DNA of 64,000 nt from Lutraria lutraria (Eukaryota; Mollusca; Bivalvia; Venerida; Mactridae), in the NCBI GenBank assembly GCA_964023205.1, contig OZ026835.1, positions 15,272,414 to 15,336,413 on the forward strand, in the 5' to 3' direction. Below are positions 24,356 to 39,300 of this stretch, in pieces. Position 1 is the first letter of the stretch. The number at the start of each line of letters is the position of its first letter. Both the position numbers and the translations under genes were made by a program. The notes below the pieces were generated by a model that was given only the letters and a program-made list of their open reading frames with translations, was not told the origin of the DNA and ran no database searches.

Positions 24356-27300
24356 ATGAGTCTGTTCAAAATGTCGGATAGCGAAGAAAGCACGCAAACA
24401 ATGCCGTTGATCGGCAAAAGTCCAAGATTGTCGTCAATTCAGCAAAATGAAGGATCTGGATACGATACCGTAAACAAACAATTATTATTTATCTTTTTAT
24501 GGATTTATATTAGACAAAAAAACAGGATCATATCCTAGATCTTGTTTTATTATCCGTGGTTTGGACTTGGGAAATTCCCTGTTCGAACCAAAGGGGTTCA
24601 AATCACCTTTACGAGCCTGTCTGATGATGTCTGTTTACATTTCTATCATGTTAAGTATGGTGTAAGTGGTTAACCTGTATGATACTTCACATTGTAATTA
24701 GATTGTCTTTTGTCAGCATGTTGAATTATTTACCCCTATATATTTTTTTTCACACTACTAATGCTCAGTATCAAGGACTTATATACATACATGGATTCGC
24801 AACTACTAAAAATAGCTCAAACGATATCGTTCGGCGATCCCACAATGCATTGCTATATACTCGGCAATGTCCGCCAGCTGTACTTGGGTGTTTACAAATT
24901 TGATTATACTAAAAAAACTCTGGCAATTGGGCACGGGAAATTGGTAAAAGATGCAACAAATTCCTTAAAGATATTGATTATACATTTATAATCCACAAAG
25001 TCTAAGTATAAGCATTGAAAAAGGCATCAGTCGAACATTTTAAATTCCAAGATGGCGGACATCTTTTATAATCCTTACGTCTCCGAGATTAAACATTCGT
25101 AATACCACGGATATTTTCACTGTTATTATCATTCGGATTATCACGGATATTTTTGTATTTTCGCTTTTGTAAACAATAGCTTGTATTCCTGTTGATTCAC
25201 GTCTAATTATCGCGGGATTTGATTACTTTAAACTGTTAATACGGAAGTTGTGAATCCATGTATGTATATAAGTCCTTGTCAGTGTCAGATGTTTGGTTTG
25301 TTGAAGGATGATGTTTCTAGCACAGTGAGCACACTTCAAGACGACAGTCAACCAGATACACCTACATCTGCTCTAAGAAGAGGAATGAAAAATAAGAGAG
25401 CAAAAGCTAAACTTAAATTCAAGTGCACTAATTGGATAAAGGTATTATCTGTATGCCCATTGTGCAAGTCTCACAAAATTAATGTTAGTTAGATTTTTCT
25501 TTAATCAGGTATTTTGTGTCAAGGTCTTGACCACAAAAATGTTGTCATTAAAGCTGAGGACCTCTTAACTGTTTATGATAAATATATGTACAGGTAAAAA
25601 TTTAATTTTCATTATTCTTCAGAAAAAAATCTGACAGAGTAAATATTTTCTTTTGCAAAGTTCAGTCTTGTTTTCAGAACTTGAGCCAAAGAATGTCCTT
25701 GAAGAATTCTGAACTTTCTGTTCAGTATCTAACAAACATTCTTTAGTTTCTGCATAAAAAGTTGCCATTAATATAAATATCGTATATTTATATACATGGA
25801 AACTCAGTTTGAGTGGAGCAGGACCATATTACTAGCAAAAATCAAAGTGATGCATTTGGCAACTTTAAATTTTGAAGCAATTTTGACCAATTTTGAATTG
25901 ACCATGACATCTGTTATTCTGTAACTCATTATGTATTTACTTTAAAAAAAATGAGTAGTTGTTTTTCAGAGGGGGGACTGAATGTCGTCAAAATTTGGTC
26001 CCATTCCCTGTCTGAAAAATATGCTTTTCTCCTACAGAAAATCACAATAATTCATTTTTCATTGGAGATATTTTTGGTACAAAAGGTCAGAATTGACATG
26101 TATATTATCTCTTTTGTCTAAAACACAGCTGTTATAACCTCAAGGTTATAATTTATATCCTTATAATCTGTTAGTAAGGTGGTCAAGTGGTATAGCGATG
26201 GACTACTTAATGAAAGATTGTGGGATATAAATGCCCAGTTCTCCTGTTAGTGATTAAAAATTGGAGGATTAATATTTGGCATACTTTGTCATGTTATTAT
26301 CAACTATTTCCCCTCACGATGCTATTTTCACCATTTATGAGGACACTGAGATCTTGTCTCTTTGTTATCATTCATTCTATATGATATCGGACGTTTTAGT
26401 AATGTGAGTTAGATATTTAGTTTTACAGTCAGCTGTTGATTACGAAATAATATTCTTTGTTGCAGGAAGACCACAAGAAACCTATTTTTGGAGTTCTGTT
26501 TAACACATTTCAAGGAGAAAACGATCCTTTACATTTCATAACAGTAGGACATAATAGGGTGAGTTTAGAGTGATACACTGTATAGATTTCATAACAGTAG
26601 GACATAATAGGGTGAGTTTAGAGTGATACACTGTATAGATTTCATAACAGTAGGACATAATAGGGTGAGTTTAGAGTGATACACTGTATAGATTTCATAA
26701 CAGTAGGACATAATAGGGTGAGTTTAGAGTGATACACTGTATAGATTTCATAACAGTAGGACATAATAGGGTGAGTTTAGAGTGATACACTGTATAGATT
26801 TCAAATCTTCTGATCAGTGTTGTCCAATTGTTGTACAAACCCATCCACATAGCATAATTGGTAAAACATTATGCGTACAGACATCAGGGCCCTTTGTTTG
26901 AACCTAGGCCTCAGCATACGTCCTTTGTAAGAATTAATGGTTGAAGCAATTATGTCTGAGGTCATATGTCCACCTCTACTGCTTTTTCATATGCGATAGA
27001 TAGCACCGGTAGTTATTTGCCGAGGTCAGGTTTGAAACTGGAACAGAATCCAATGAAACTGGTTAGGTAAACTGTTCAAAACTTGAGTAAAACCAGAAAT
27101 ATGCAACATTGCTGTATTAGGCACCATTTTATAATGACTTTATGCATTACATTTAAAGGATCAATCTAATTCAAAAGGATGATAGCTGAACCATTTCATT
27201 GCTTACTAATGTATAATATCTGTTTAATTTCAGGTAACACTGTATGAATGTGTGAATGATGGAAAAATCAAGCTTCTACAAGCTTATGCTGATCCATCTG

Positions 27301-30300
27301 TATCCTTTAAGTGCTTTTTTTAGTTAATATTAGCAAAGCTCAGGGTGAACTGTTAGTATGCTATTTTGTCTGCCGTCTGTCTACAATTTTTAAATGACTT
27401 CTTCCCTGGGACAGCTGTGTCAAATTTGAAGAAACTCAAGTTGCAGAATGTCATTCCATGCAGAACTCTGGTTTCCATGGCAACAAAAAGGAAAGGCTTG
27501 AAAAATCTTCTTGTCGTAAACCACATGGTCTAAAACTTAGATATTTGGCATGGAGCGCCATCTAGAGACCCTCTAACAATATAATGTCCCTGGAGTCATA
27601 ATTAGTCCCACCCCAGGGGGTCACATGTTTTATAAAGATTTATATAGGAAATTATAGAAAAATCTCATTGTCTGAAAGCACAAAGTTTAGAGCTTAGATA
27701 TTTGGTATGTTGCTAAAAAAATAGCACATCAATCACAACCGTATTTAATTGTTGATATTTTAAGTGCACATCAGTTAGTCATGAAGATTATTCTTCATGA
27801 ATTAATGACCTTCTTGAATTCAAGAATCTTGATGGATAAAAAACAAAAAAGTTTGAAAAATGGAGTCATCTGATTGGCTTAAAGTTTAGGTCAAACATTA
27901 AGATTATTTATTGCACTTAAGGTATTATGATCCTTGTTCCCAAAATGGGACAGACAGATTTTGGATATGTATATAAGGTCTATGGGAGTAATCTTTGTTC
28001 AAAACTTAAAGAAAAAAGAACATCCATTAGCACAGTATCAATCTAATTTAGTAAAGAAAAATATTGGTCACCATGCAATATCTACAGAACTTAATATTTT
28101 TGACAAGGGCAACAACTCTTACAAAAGTTTAACATGTGTTGTGAATAAATCATAGTATCTGAGATGTCTATCAAAGAAATAATGATAATTGGGAAATGCT
28201 ATTTCTGTAATACCAACATTTTTGTGTAGTATTGGGCAGATACCTCTGAAAAGTATTTTATTAGGGATATAATTCCTTAACTGTATAAGCCTGAGGAGAA
28301 TTATTACTGTGGTGCCTGGACATATGATGACACAACTGCTGAACCATTGATTGCTGTTGCTGGTCTGAGAGGCATTGTTAGAATCATCAGTACAAGCACG
28401 CAGCAATGTATCAAGGTATGCCATGAAAATTTGATATGTATTTTAGAGTTTGTGGCTAAAGTTGTAAGACATGGTTTTTGAAAAGATCAATTTGCTATGT
28501 GTTAAGTAAACTTGGACCAATTTTTGTTTGCACAAATTGTTTCACCTATCTGCAGATTTGGGGCTTGGGTTTGTTCACAGGTACAGTATAATCTCTGTAA
28601 AGCAACACCCTTTAGGAGTAGCAAAATTATGTTGTTGTGTGAGGTTGTTGCTCTAAAGAGGATAAATTTATAGTTGAATTGTGCATCGGAAAAAATCATG
28701 CTGTTTCTTGGTAGGAGGTTGTTGCTCAAGAGGTGGACCTGGGTTCAATTACAGTTATAATTTAATTAATTACAACATTTCTGCTGATTTAAAGTTATGT
28801 CAATGTGTGTTCACCGGCTCTAGTCCAATTGATAAGAGAAAAATAATTGATTTTATAGCCCTAGGGTTTATTTATTTAAATGTCAACTGATTTTTAAATT
28901 CATATTGACAATTCATATCATCATGTAATCAGTGAATTTTGACACAGCTATCTAGCTTTAGGCGTGAAATCGAAATACTTCTGTCTTTGTCATTACACAG
29001 ACTCCCTAACAGAGCATTACTGCATGCAGTTCAAACACTCATTCACACACAGTCAGTAAGCAAATACCATAGCTGCTGTAACTTTATCAATTTTCTATAT
29101 TTAGCATAATAGACCTATTTCTAAAGGCTATCATTTTGGCAATATGTCCTGAACTAGTTTGATGTATGAGACGTCTCTTCCACCCTGGATGAAATTAATA
29201 ATCATCTGAATATTCAGATGGGTACCGACATGGTTATCCCAATCCAGTCTATAAATACGGCTTCAACTTGATCGTGTGCAAAGAACTAGAAAGAAATTTG
29301 GACGAAATTCAATACTATGTAATTACCTTTGCGTGGGAAATGAATTTCATCTAAAGGATTGAAATTTTTAAAGCGTATTTTGCTTTGTTTACTTATATTG
29401 AGTTTTACGCCCCTTTTCAACAGTCAGAGTCATATGAGGTGGTCAGTTCACCTGACCATCATTCCTGGGAAGAACCAGTACTAGACTCCCATCCTCCGTA
29501 AGCAACTGCCTACTCTGCCACATGAAGAGACATGGTCGGTAGCAGGGCTCGAACCCATGACCCTCTTTCAGTGAGAGGTTACAGTGATTTGAACTCAGCA
29601 ACCTTAACCACGGAGGCGGGTCTAGTAAAACATATACAACCGCTGTCAAACAAAATGGGATACTGGATTATTTTCATTTATTTATCACCAAAAGTGAGTG
29701 CCAAATTATTTTCTTGTCAAATGGTGCATTCTTGATTCAAGATTTGACGATTCAGTTTCTCAGTGACAGTGAAAGTTTCCATACCTTCGATTTTGACCCA
29801 TTGTTGAGACCTACCTTTCCAGAACGGTTTGGGAAAGGTACAGCTTTTACATAAGTCAACATGGCCGCTTAGCTGTGTGAGAGAATTGCGTCAAATCATG
29901 AGTTGTCGTGTCTAAGGTATCCATCCATTGAAGAATTCGTCGGTGGTATGTGATTACAAAGTTGATTTTTCTTTCGATAAACGTCGATGTGGGTATAAAA
30001 TCACGATCAATCTATAAATTATAATTAAGCTAGGTCTTCGTTTTAGTAAGAATTATTGATATGATTTTAAATTTTGTATTGACTCAGAGAGATCCCTGCA
30101 TCACAAAATTCATCTCCTTTTAGGCCTTCAGGCCTTTGATTTAATTTCATATATCAAGTTAAAGATAAAGAAAATGTTATATATTTCTTACATCATAAAA
30201 ACATGTTGAGAAATAAAAAAAAACCTTGGGGCGTAAAATCAATTATTTTTCTCTTATTTACAGCACTAGGGCCGATGAATACACATGCCAAAGAAATTAT

Positions 30301-33300
30301 TGATTGATAAAAAAATCAATTTCCTTTGTTGTAATTAATTAATTAAAATAATAAAAAACAAAATAATTGACAATTAAATTCAATTAAAGCATGTAGCAAA
30401 GATCAGTGCCACTAATAAAATATTTACAAAAAAAAACAGATTGTTGTGCTGCAGGGGTGTAAATTTCACACTTGGTGGACACAATCTCAAGAGGTTATAC
30501 AACAGACTGCTAATGTATGAAGTACATTTTTATAGGTACATTGTAGCCTGAGAGATGAAATGTTTGATTTCATCATAAAACAGTATTTTTGTCATTATAA
30601 CTGCTGAACACTTAAGTTTTTGTAGTGCAACAAATACTTATTTATAAACTAGCTACCAGTACTGATTATTTGTCTATGTATGCGTTTCATCACCATTCAT
30701 TGAATAAATACTTTGCTCTGCTGAAGCTCTGTTCTGTTCTGCTAAGTTCCATATTTATTTGATTATAATGCCAAATAATTAATTATTATACCCCCGCAAA
30801 TGAAGTTTGAGAGGGGGTGTATTGGAGTCACTCTGTCGGTCGGTTGGTCCGTCCGTCCGCATAAAAGATTGTGGAGCAAACTACTTCAACATTTTTTAAG
30901 CGATAACAATGAAACTTAAAATATGTTATCACCATGAAGTGTAGAGGTGCAAGACACAATTTTCATGCCCAGCGATTTGCTCATTGCAGAGTTATGTCCC
31001 CTTGAACTTAGCCATATAGTGTACTATTGCATTATTAGTGTCAAAGCAGCGGCGGATTTTAGTCACCTCTGCGACAGCTCTAGTTTTTCTTAAAATAATT
31101 GTATTCAGTTTAAAACTTTTATCAGAAGCAAGCAATTAGAATTGTTTTTTAATTAAAACATTTCCATTTTAATTGTAATTCATTAATTACTTTTCAAAAT
31201 AATTGAACCCAGGTCTGCGATCTGGAGAGGTTGAATTGCAGTTATTATGAATCTTCAATATGTTATTTCATTTTTTCTTGTCAGATAGAATTCTTGTGCT
31301 TTGAAATTTGTTTTTGCTAACATTAAAAAAAACATTGTGAAAATTGTCTGGGTAAGGATGGGATCTGTACTCTCAGTGGTAAAGGGTTAGTGACCACTAG
31401 TCAGAGACCATAATCACTTGGCCAAGGAGGTCCCCCCTCAAAGTCCTTAGTTAAAATTAAATAAGCTGTGACATGATGCTTGTCAGACCTTTATGAGAGT
31501 CTTATTCCAAGGTGATATTTGTTTCATGTTCTGTTGTAAAATATATCTAATCTATGTTTCTTCATTGTTTGTATCTTAGCATTTTATTGGACACGGAGCA
31601 GCAGTGAATGAATTAAAGATCCATCCTAATGACTACAACATGTTACTGTCTGTCTCAAGAGGTTTGTTTGTTTTATATCTGTATAAATGTTCAGCTTTCT
31701 TAATGAGAAAAGAAATCTTCATGTATGCCCTATATTTTACTTAAATCCTGAATCCATCAACTGAATTTTCGACTTGTAGTTCAAATGATCTAATGCTTGA
31801 ATGCCATATTTGATATTAGATGTAAGGTCTAAATTAATAAAAATATATTTGTTTGCCCTTTACCAATCCTTAGTTTTAGAAAGGTCAGTTGGTAAAGGGT
31901 GAACAGACTTTATTTGGTTTAAGCCAAAGTGATTACATCCGTACAGGTAATACAATTCTTATTCTATGAAATGAATAGACCAAAATTATATCCATGTTCT
32001 GTACTGATGTTATTATACCCCCAGATATGAAATATATGGGGGCTATATTGGATTCACGCTTGACGGTCGGTCGGTCGGTCGGCCGGTCGGTCGGTCGGTC
32101 GGTCCGTGCGTCTGTAGACACAATTTGTCCGGAGAATTTCTCAGCAACTACTTACAGGATTTTAATAAAACTTCACAGATGTGATCAGTAGTAAGCCTAG
32201 TTGTGCTAGCTTAAAGCATTTTTCGTTCGGATTAATTTTCACTGAGTTATAGCCCTTTGTTGTTTTTATACAGTATATACAATAGGCAAATTTTGTCCGG
32301 ACAATTTCTCAGCAATTACTCACAGGATCTCAATGAAACTTCACAGAAGTGATCAGTAGTAAGCCTAGTTGTGCATGCTTAAAGCAATTTTTGTTCGGAT
32401 TAATTATCACTGAGTTATACCCCTTTGTTGATTTTATACAGTATATACAATAGGCAAATTTTGTCCGGACAATTTCTCAGCAACTACTCACAGGATCTCA
32501 ATGAAACTTCACAGAAGTGATCAGTAGTAAGCCTAGTTGTGCTAGCTTAAAGCAATTTTCGATCAGATTAATTTTCACTGAGTTATAGCCCTTTGTTGTT
32601 TTTATACAGTATATACATTAAGCAGATTTTGTCCGAAAAAATTTCTCAGCAACTATTCACAGGATTTCAACGAAACTTCACAGAAGTAATAAGTAGTTAG
32701 CCTAGTTGTGCATGCTTAAATCATTTTTCATTTGGATTGATTTTCACTGAGTTATAGCCCTTTGTTTTTTTCTACAGTATATACAATAGGCAAATTTTGT
32801 CCTGACTATTTCTCATTGACTACTGCCAGGAATTCAATAAAACTTCTCAGAAGTGATGAGTAGTTAGCTTAGTTGTGCATGCATTAAGCTTGTCTTGGTT
32901 GGTTGAATTTTTTCACTGAGTTATGGCCCTTTGTTGTTTTTATACAGTGTATATACAATATCTCAGTAACTACTCATAGGAATTCATTGAAACTTCACAG
33001 AAGTTATAAAAAGCAAGCCAAGTTGTGCATGCAATAACCAGGTTTTGTTTGGATTAATTTTCACTGAGTTATGGCCCTTTGTTTTATACAATTAGGTAAA
33101 TTTTGTCCTTACTATTTCTCAGCAACTACATGCAGGAATTCAGTGAAACTTCTTAGAAGTGATAAGTAGTTTGCCAAGTTGTGCATGTCCACAATAGGTT
33201 TTGTCCAAGTAAATTTTAATGAGTTATGGCCCTTTGTTATTTTTTATATAATGTATATTTAGAAACTGGTCAGGATATATCTAAGCAACAATTTGCTGGT

Positions 33301-36300
33301 ATTAAAAAAATGAAAATGCATTATATTTCCCTCTGTAAAATGTAACAATAACTGTGTCAAGGCCGCATCTGGGGGTATTCATCACCTTTAGTGATAGTTC
33401 TAGTTCTTTCTGAATCAAGAGATCATGTTCTCTATGCATTATTGTCAGGTGAAATTGATTACTTTAAAAAAAGTTTCTGTTATAGTCAACTTGACTGATT
33501 TGTTTTACTTAAAAGCTGTGATAATGACCCCTAATCTAACTATTTATGCTTTCGCAGACATTCCGGTCCATTACGCATCGTATATAAGTGTAGGGTTACA
33601 AATACAAATGACTTTGAACAGTAGTTTCTAGTCACTACTTTTTAAACACTAGGCACTCGTTTTCAAGAATAATTCTTAGAATGGCAGACTTTCAAATGTG
33701 TTTGTCATTCAAGGTCGATAATAAGGGCATCAAGAGATACATGCTGTTTCCATCGTTGGATTCTCAGGATCAGCCATAATAGAAAGTAGCCTGTGAACAA
33801 CCACTACAATACAGTGGCCTTCCTACTATATTTAAGGCATTTTGAACAAACACAGAGGAGTACCGATTGAATGACCCCCTCCTAACAGTGAAGTTGTATT
33901 TTGTATTATAGATAACACCATGAGATTATGGAATGTTAAAATGGGTAACTGTGTCATCATATTTGGTGGTGTAGACGGACACAGAGATGAAGTACTAAGT
34001 GCTGTAAGTTAATAGGATGCTGGAATGTGATATTTTACTGAAAAATATATTTTACATTCATTTTATCCAAGGAAATATTACTCACCTGATGTTTTACTTA
34101 GGACATAATTTTTATTCTTCCGAAAATACAAGCCAGTGAAAAACTGTTAGCATGATGTTTCACTGGGAACAATATTTTCCATTCTTTTAGGTGTCAGCGC
34201 AAAATATGGTTGACATGATAATTTCATTTTTTTCAGTTAACAAAAACTCCTTGCATGGTGTTTTACTGAAAGAAATATTTTTCCATCTTTTAAGTGACAA
34301 AATACTTCTGCCTAGATATTAACTTAAAAACAATATTTTTCATTCTTGTTAGGGAACAAAATTACTACTGGCAGAATATTTTTACTGAAAACAATTCGAA
34401 AACTTAAAATACTCATTGTGGAATATTATTATTTTCCTACTTGCACATGACAGGATTTTAACATTGATGGTACGAAGCTGATATCATGTGGAATGGATCA
34501 TTCTTTAAAGATGTGGAGAACAGATGCTGATGTTATACTCAATGCAATGAAGAAATCTTACATATACAATGCTGCAGAAACTAAAACGTAAGTATTTCAT
34601 CCAACATATAATTCCAATCATCTAACTTGTAATATTTTTCTCATGTAGTATACTACTCAGTATATGATAAGGATTGCTTGCGATATCACTTGTAGTGATT
34701 GTTTCATAGTTTCTACTGTTGATTAGATTTTGGTTATTCAAGCATTATACACCAGTGCAACAAATAACCAAATGTTCCATTGAAGCGTATCTATATACAG
34801 TGTTCTAACTAATTGTTTTTTAAAGCACAAACCCAAACTATATGTGGACTATTGGAAATAAACAGTTCACCACTAGCTCGAGTACACAATTTAACTGTGT
34901 ATATCATATATTTGTTTATCACATACCCGTGCCGTAAAAACGATATGGCACGGCCATGCATATAATATGTAAATTATATGTAAATGATGTCACAAAGTAA
35001 CGCCATGAACTTGATGAAACATAGACATTGATTGGTACATGTTTTTCAAAATTATAACTTCACAGGAGTAATGTTGAATTGATTTTAACTAGTTGAGTAA
35101 GCAAAGAAATTGTTTACATCTTAGATATGTTCACATATTTATTATTTATGATGTTTCATAATGTATTTTTTTTGTGCTCCTGATTAAAGTCTTAAATTGC
35201 ATACGTCACTCTAATGTTATTAGTAGCAATGTCAAACAGGTGTGTTGGTTTTCGCCGTATTTTCAGGGTATGTGATAAAAAGAATATTAAATTTGTGTAG
35301 AATCCGTCTTGAATTCATTAAACTCGTTGAATAAAATAGTATGAAGCTCGCCAGAGGCTCGCTTCATACTGTTTTATACAACTTGTTCAATAAATATAAT
35401 ATGGAATCCACACTTATTTAATATCCTCTATATGTGCACACTATTTGAACATGGAAAAAAGTGATCCTAATCAAAGTTTGAAGCCCGCCCTGTTAGCTCA
35501 GTGGTTAGAGCATTGGTCTATTGACCAAGAGGTTGTGAATTGGCAGCCTGGGCGAGACTAACACTGTCCATGACAAATTTGACTGAAGATATTACATCCT
35601 ATGTTAAATTGTCCCCAACCTCTGAATTATGTGGGGTTGCTTGGTAGTAGCTTGCAGATAGAATGTTGTTGGTACTGGTTAAATGATATCCAGGGAAGCT
35701 CGTTAGGATAAATGCCTGACACAATATGATTGAAATAATGTTGAAAATGGCGTTATAACCGAAGAAACAAACAAAAATTATCAAATTTTGAGTAGTATAC
35801 TTAGAACAGTGCCATTTATATTGGTTTAAAGGATTGTTGAAATTGTTTACATGATCTAAATTCTTATTTACTTTTAAGAAATACATTTTAATCCTTCAAG
35901 ACTTCACATTCTCCTAATGAATGAAAAATTACTGAGATGTTTTAGTATGTTGCTAAATATTTTATTTGTTGTGATTGGATTGTTTCCATGGTAATATTGT
36001 CCTATTTATATATTTGCATCTTGATTTTATGGATCTAGTAACTTTATATGTAAATTCCAGACCATTTCCAACACTTGGACAAAACTTCCCTGATTTCTCA
36101 ACACGAGACATACATCGAAATTATGTAGACTGTGTACGATGGCTGGGAAACTTCATATTATCTAAAGTAAGTCTGTCAGTATATATATATTCACTGTTCA
36201 AGCATTTATTGATGCAATTTACAAGATTGAAAATTCAATTATTTCAATATCACTATTTATAGCTTTTAATGGTTTCAGTCATTGGTACAAAGTCTATTAT

Positions 36301-39300
36301 ATGTTTTGTTAGAAGTTGGTAATTTTTAATTAGTCACAGTTATAATGCCGTTCTGGATTTCTATACAATTTATATGATACAGTCCCATTTCCGGCTTCCC
36401 TTTAAGAAGCAGTTTCAGATGAGTGTGAGTGGGGGCTATTTTTAGATTTTGTCTGACAACGGGGGTGTGGGGAGAGGGAGAATCAGTTATAGCCCCTTTA
36501 AGTTATGATTATTGCTCCCTTTTTACTATGGTGGCTGCTTTTATAAAATGCTTAGGACATAATAATTTACCAGCCCCTTTATTCTCCAATTTCAGTCATG
36601 TGAAAATTGTATCATTCTGTGGAAGGCTGGATCTCTGAATGATATGGAATGGAGGTCCAATGAATCAACAGTCAGTGTGTTACATCGTTTTGATTACAAA
36701 GAATGTGATATATGGTACATGAGGTTCTCACTAGACTCTCAACAAAAGGTGAGTTGTAATTGTTGTACCAGGGCCTGATATCATAGACACATCTTAGCTG
36801 TAATAGCAGTTAAAACTTAAAAATCTTACTAATCGTGTATATTTCAGGTACTTACCTTAAACAAGTTAAGTCAAGTTAAAATATTTATAGACATAAACAA
36901 AAAACTTGTTTGTCATCAAATTGATAATCACATTGAACAAATTGGCTGAAACAAATATTATATAAATAAAGACTGAATAAATTAATTAAATAACATAAAT
37001 AAAAGAAAAAATATGGCTACAAATATTCGAACATAATGTTGTGCCAGTTAATAGTACAAATACATATGAAGTATGTTTACAATGAACAGCTAAAGATATG
37101 TCCCCAAAACAGTAAGATCTATAATAATTAGGGATGTCAACCGGAGTCCGGATATCCGAATGTTCGGATCCCAATCCGAAGTTCGGATCCGATTTTTGGA
37201 TCCGGATGTTCGTATCAAAATACTACCATCGTCTAAAATATGTATAAATGTTGCTAAAATTGACTGTAATAAAGTATAATCAAAGTGTCGAACACACGTG
37301 GTGCAATTAAGTCGACGTCATCATGGTGATGACACTTTAACATAATATATACTAGGCCTACAATATACACCGGTGACACTACAGACATCGCATATTGATC
37401 AACATTTTACATAGAGTACGGTATATTGCGATACTAGTGTATAATTTTGGTTTATTTCATGACAAGAGACAATAGATATAACGACGATTAGTTTTTCACA
37501 CGTCTTAGTATAATGACAGTTTGTCACTTGATGATCGCAGGTTGATAATTGGTGCACGTGCAGTAAAATGAAATTGATCCGTCGCTAAACATGTACGTGC
37601 ATATTGTCACAAACCTTGCTGTATGTTGTTCGTGTCATTCTCAATACCCCAATATTAAAACATGTCAAGATGGTCAATCGCCCGGAGCGATCATTTGTTA
37701 ATCCTGTCAAATCGATGTTGATGGTAGTTAGTCCCAACACGTGGTAGACAAGAGTAAAATAATTAATGCACTTATTTTTTGCGTTAAGTGATGTGTTTAC
37801 ACAAAGTTAGCGATTTCATTTGTTTATAACAAATTATGTTGCATATTATGCGTTAAAGACTTCAAAGGCGGTGAAGTTGGTATCAAAGAAAATTAAGGTT
37901 CAGCAAAAGGACGCCGACATTCTTTGGTCCAGTTTGAGAGACAATTCACCATTATGATTTAGTAAAAAACCTGTGTAACTTTTTGTGCACAAGATACGCA
38001 TCATCATCAAACTGGGAATAGAGACATGATGACGTACACTTTACAATAACTTTATATTCAGGAATGTTGCATCTGGACTAAAATAAAAACCTTGCAATGA
38101 ATTTTTGCAATGGTTCACATCGGTTTGAGTAAAAAAACGTGCGGAGTTTAATTGTATTGTACATATTTTTTTTCATTATTATTCGCCTTTTTAGTCAGTA
38201 TTGACTATTGAATATAATAATAATTCAAAATAAAACAAACAAACGATGGTCGCAAAAACTGGTTACGATGGAACAGTGAATACTAAATAACAGTGTAAAG
38301 ATCGATCCGAACATCCCGATGTATCCGGATGTCTGATCCAGATATCTGGATACTTGATTCGGTCAAATTTGACATCCCTAATAATAATACTTTTTATGAT
38401 ACATATATATATAAGGGCTCAGAAAATTTAAGTTAAAAACTGCTGTCTGTAAGCTAAGTTATGTCTAGGAATTGGTCTTTAGAATCTTAGGTTTTCACCT
38501 TGCATTTTTGGATGTTTGAAATTTGTTACATTTTGAGGGGATTCATAGTGAAAATATGTGTTACCTCTATAAATAATGTCTTCATTACTTTGATTATTAC
38601 TACATTCCAGTACCATTATCATTTATGTATAGGATGCATGTTTTTATGTAAAAAATGGAGTGCTTCTTATACATAGGTGTAGAAAGTCTAGATAGTCTGA
38701 AATAATAATTTACCTAGGACCATTAACCAAATGGCATGTGGAAACAACTAAGGGAAATAAATCTTTGATAATTACGCTCCCCTTGGTTGGTCCATTGGTA
38801 ACCAAACCTTGTCCGGCCAATAACTAGAGAACACTTTTGCCTAAGGTCCTCAGATTTGGTTGGGGATTGGTCATCACATGTAGATGACCCCTATAGATTT
38901 TGAGGTCACTATGTCAAAGGTCACAGCGGCCTTTAATATAAAAACCTTCTCTGACCAATTACTAGACAACAATTTGGCTTTAGGTCCTTAGACTTGGTTT
39001 GGAAGTTGGTCATTGCATGTTGATGACCCTTATTGATTTTAAGTTCAAAAGGTCATGGTCAAACTATTCAGTTGGCCTTTAGGGGGTATCTGTGTTTCAC
39101 AAACACCTCTCGGTTTTATCTGAACCATTTATTTTTAGCTCACATGTCACAAAGTGACAAAGTGAGCTATTAGGATCACTCTCCGTCCGGCGTCGTGCGG
39201 TGTGCGTCGTGCGTCGTCAAACTTTATGTTGTGACCACACAAGGGGCCACATTTTTGGCTCAATTTTAGCAAAACTGGGTCAGAACGTTAATATCAACAA

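Noticed and set aside
26165..26260. tRNA-like GGTGGTCAAGTGGTATAGCG
   Set aside because: Box A-like only; no box B at the right distance and no cloverleaf.
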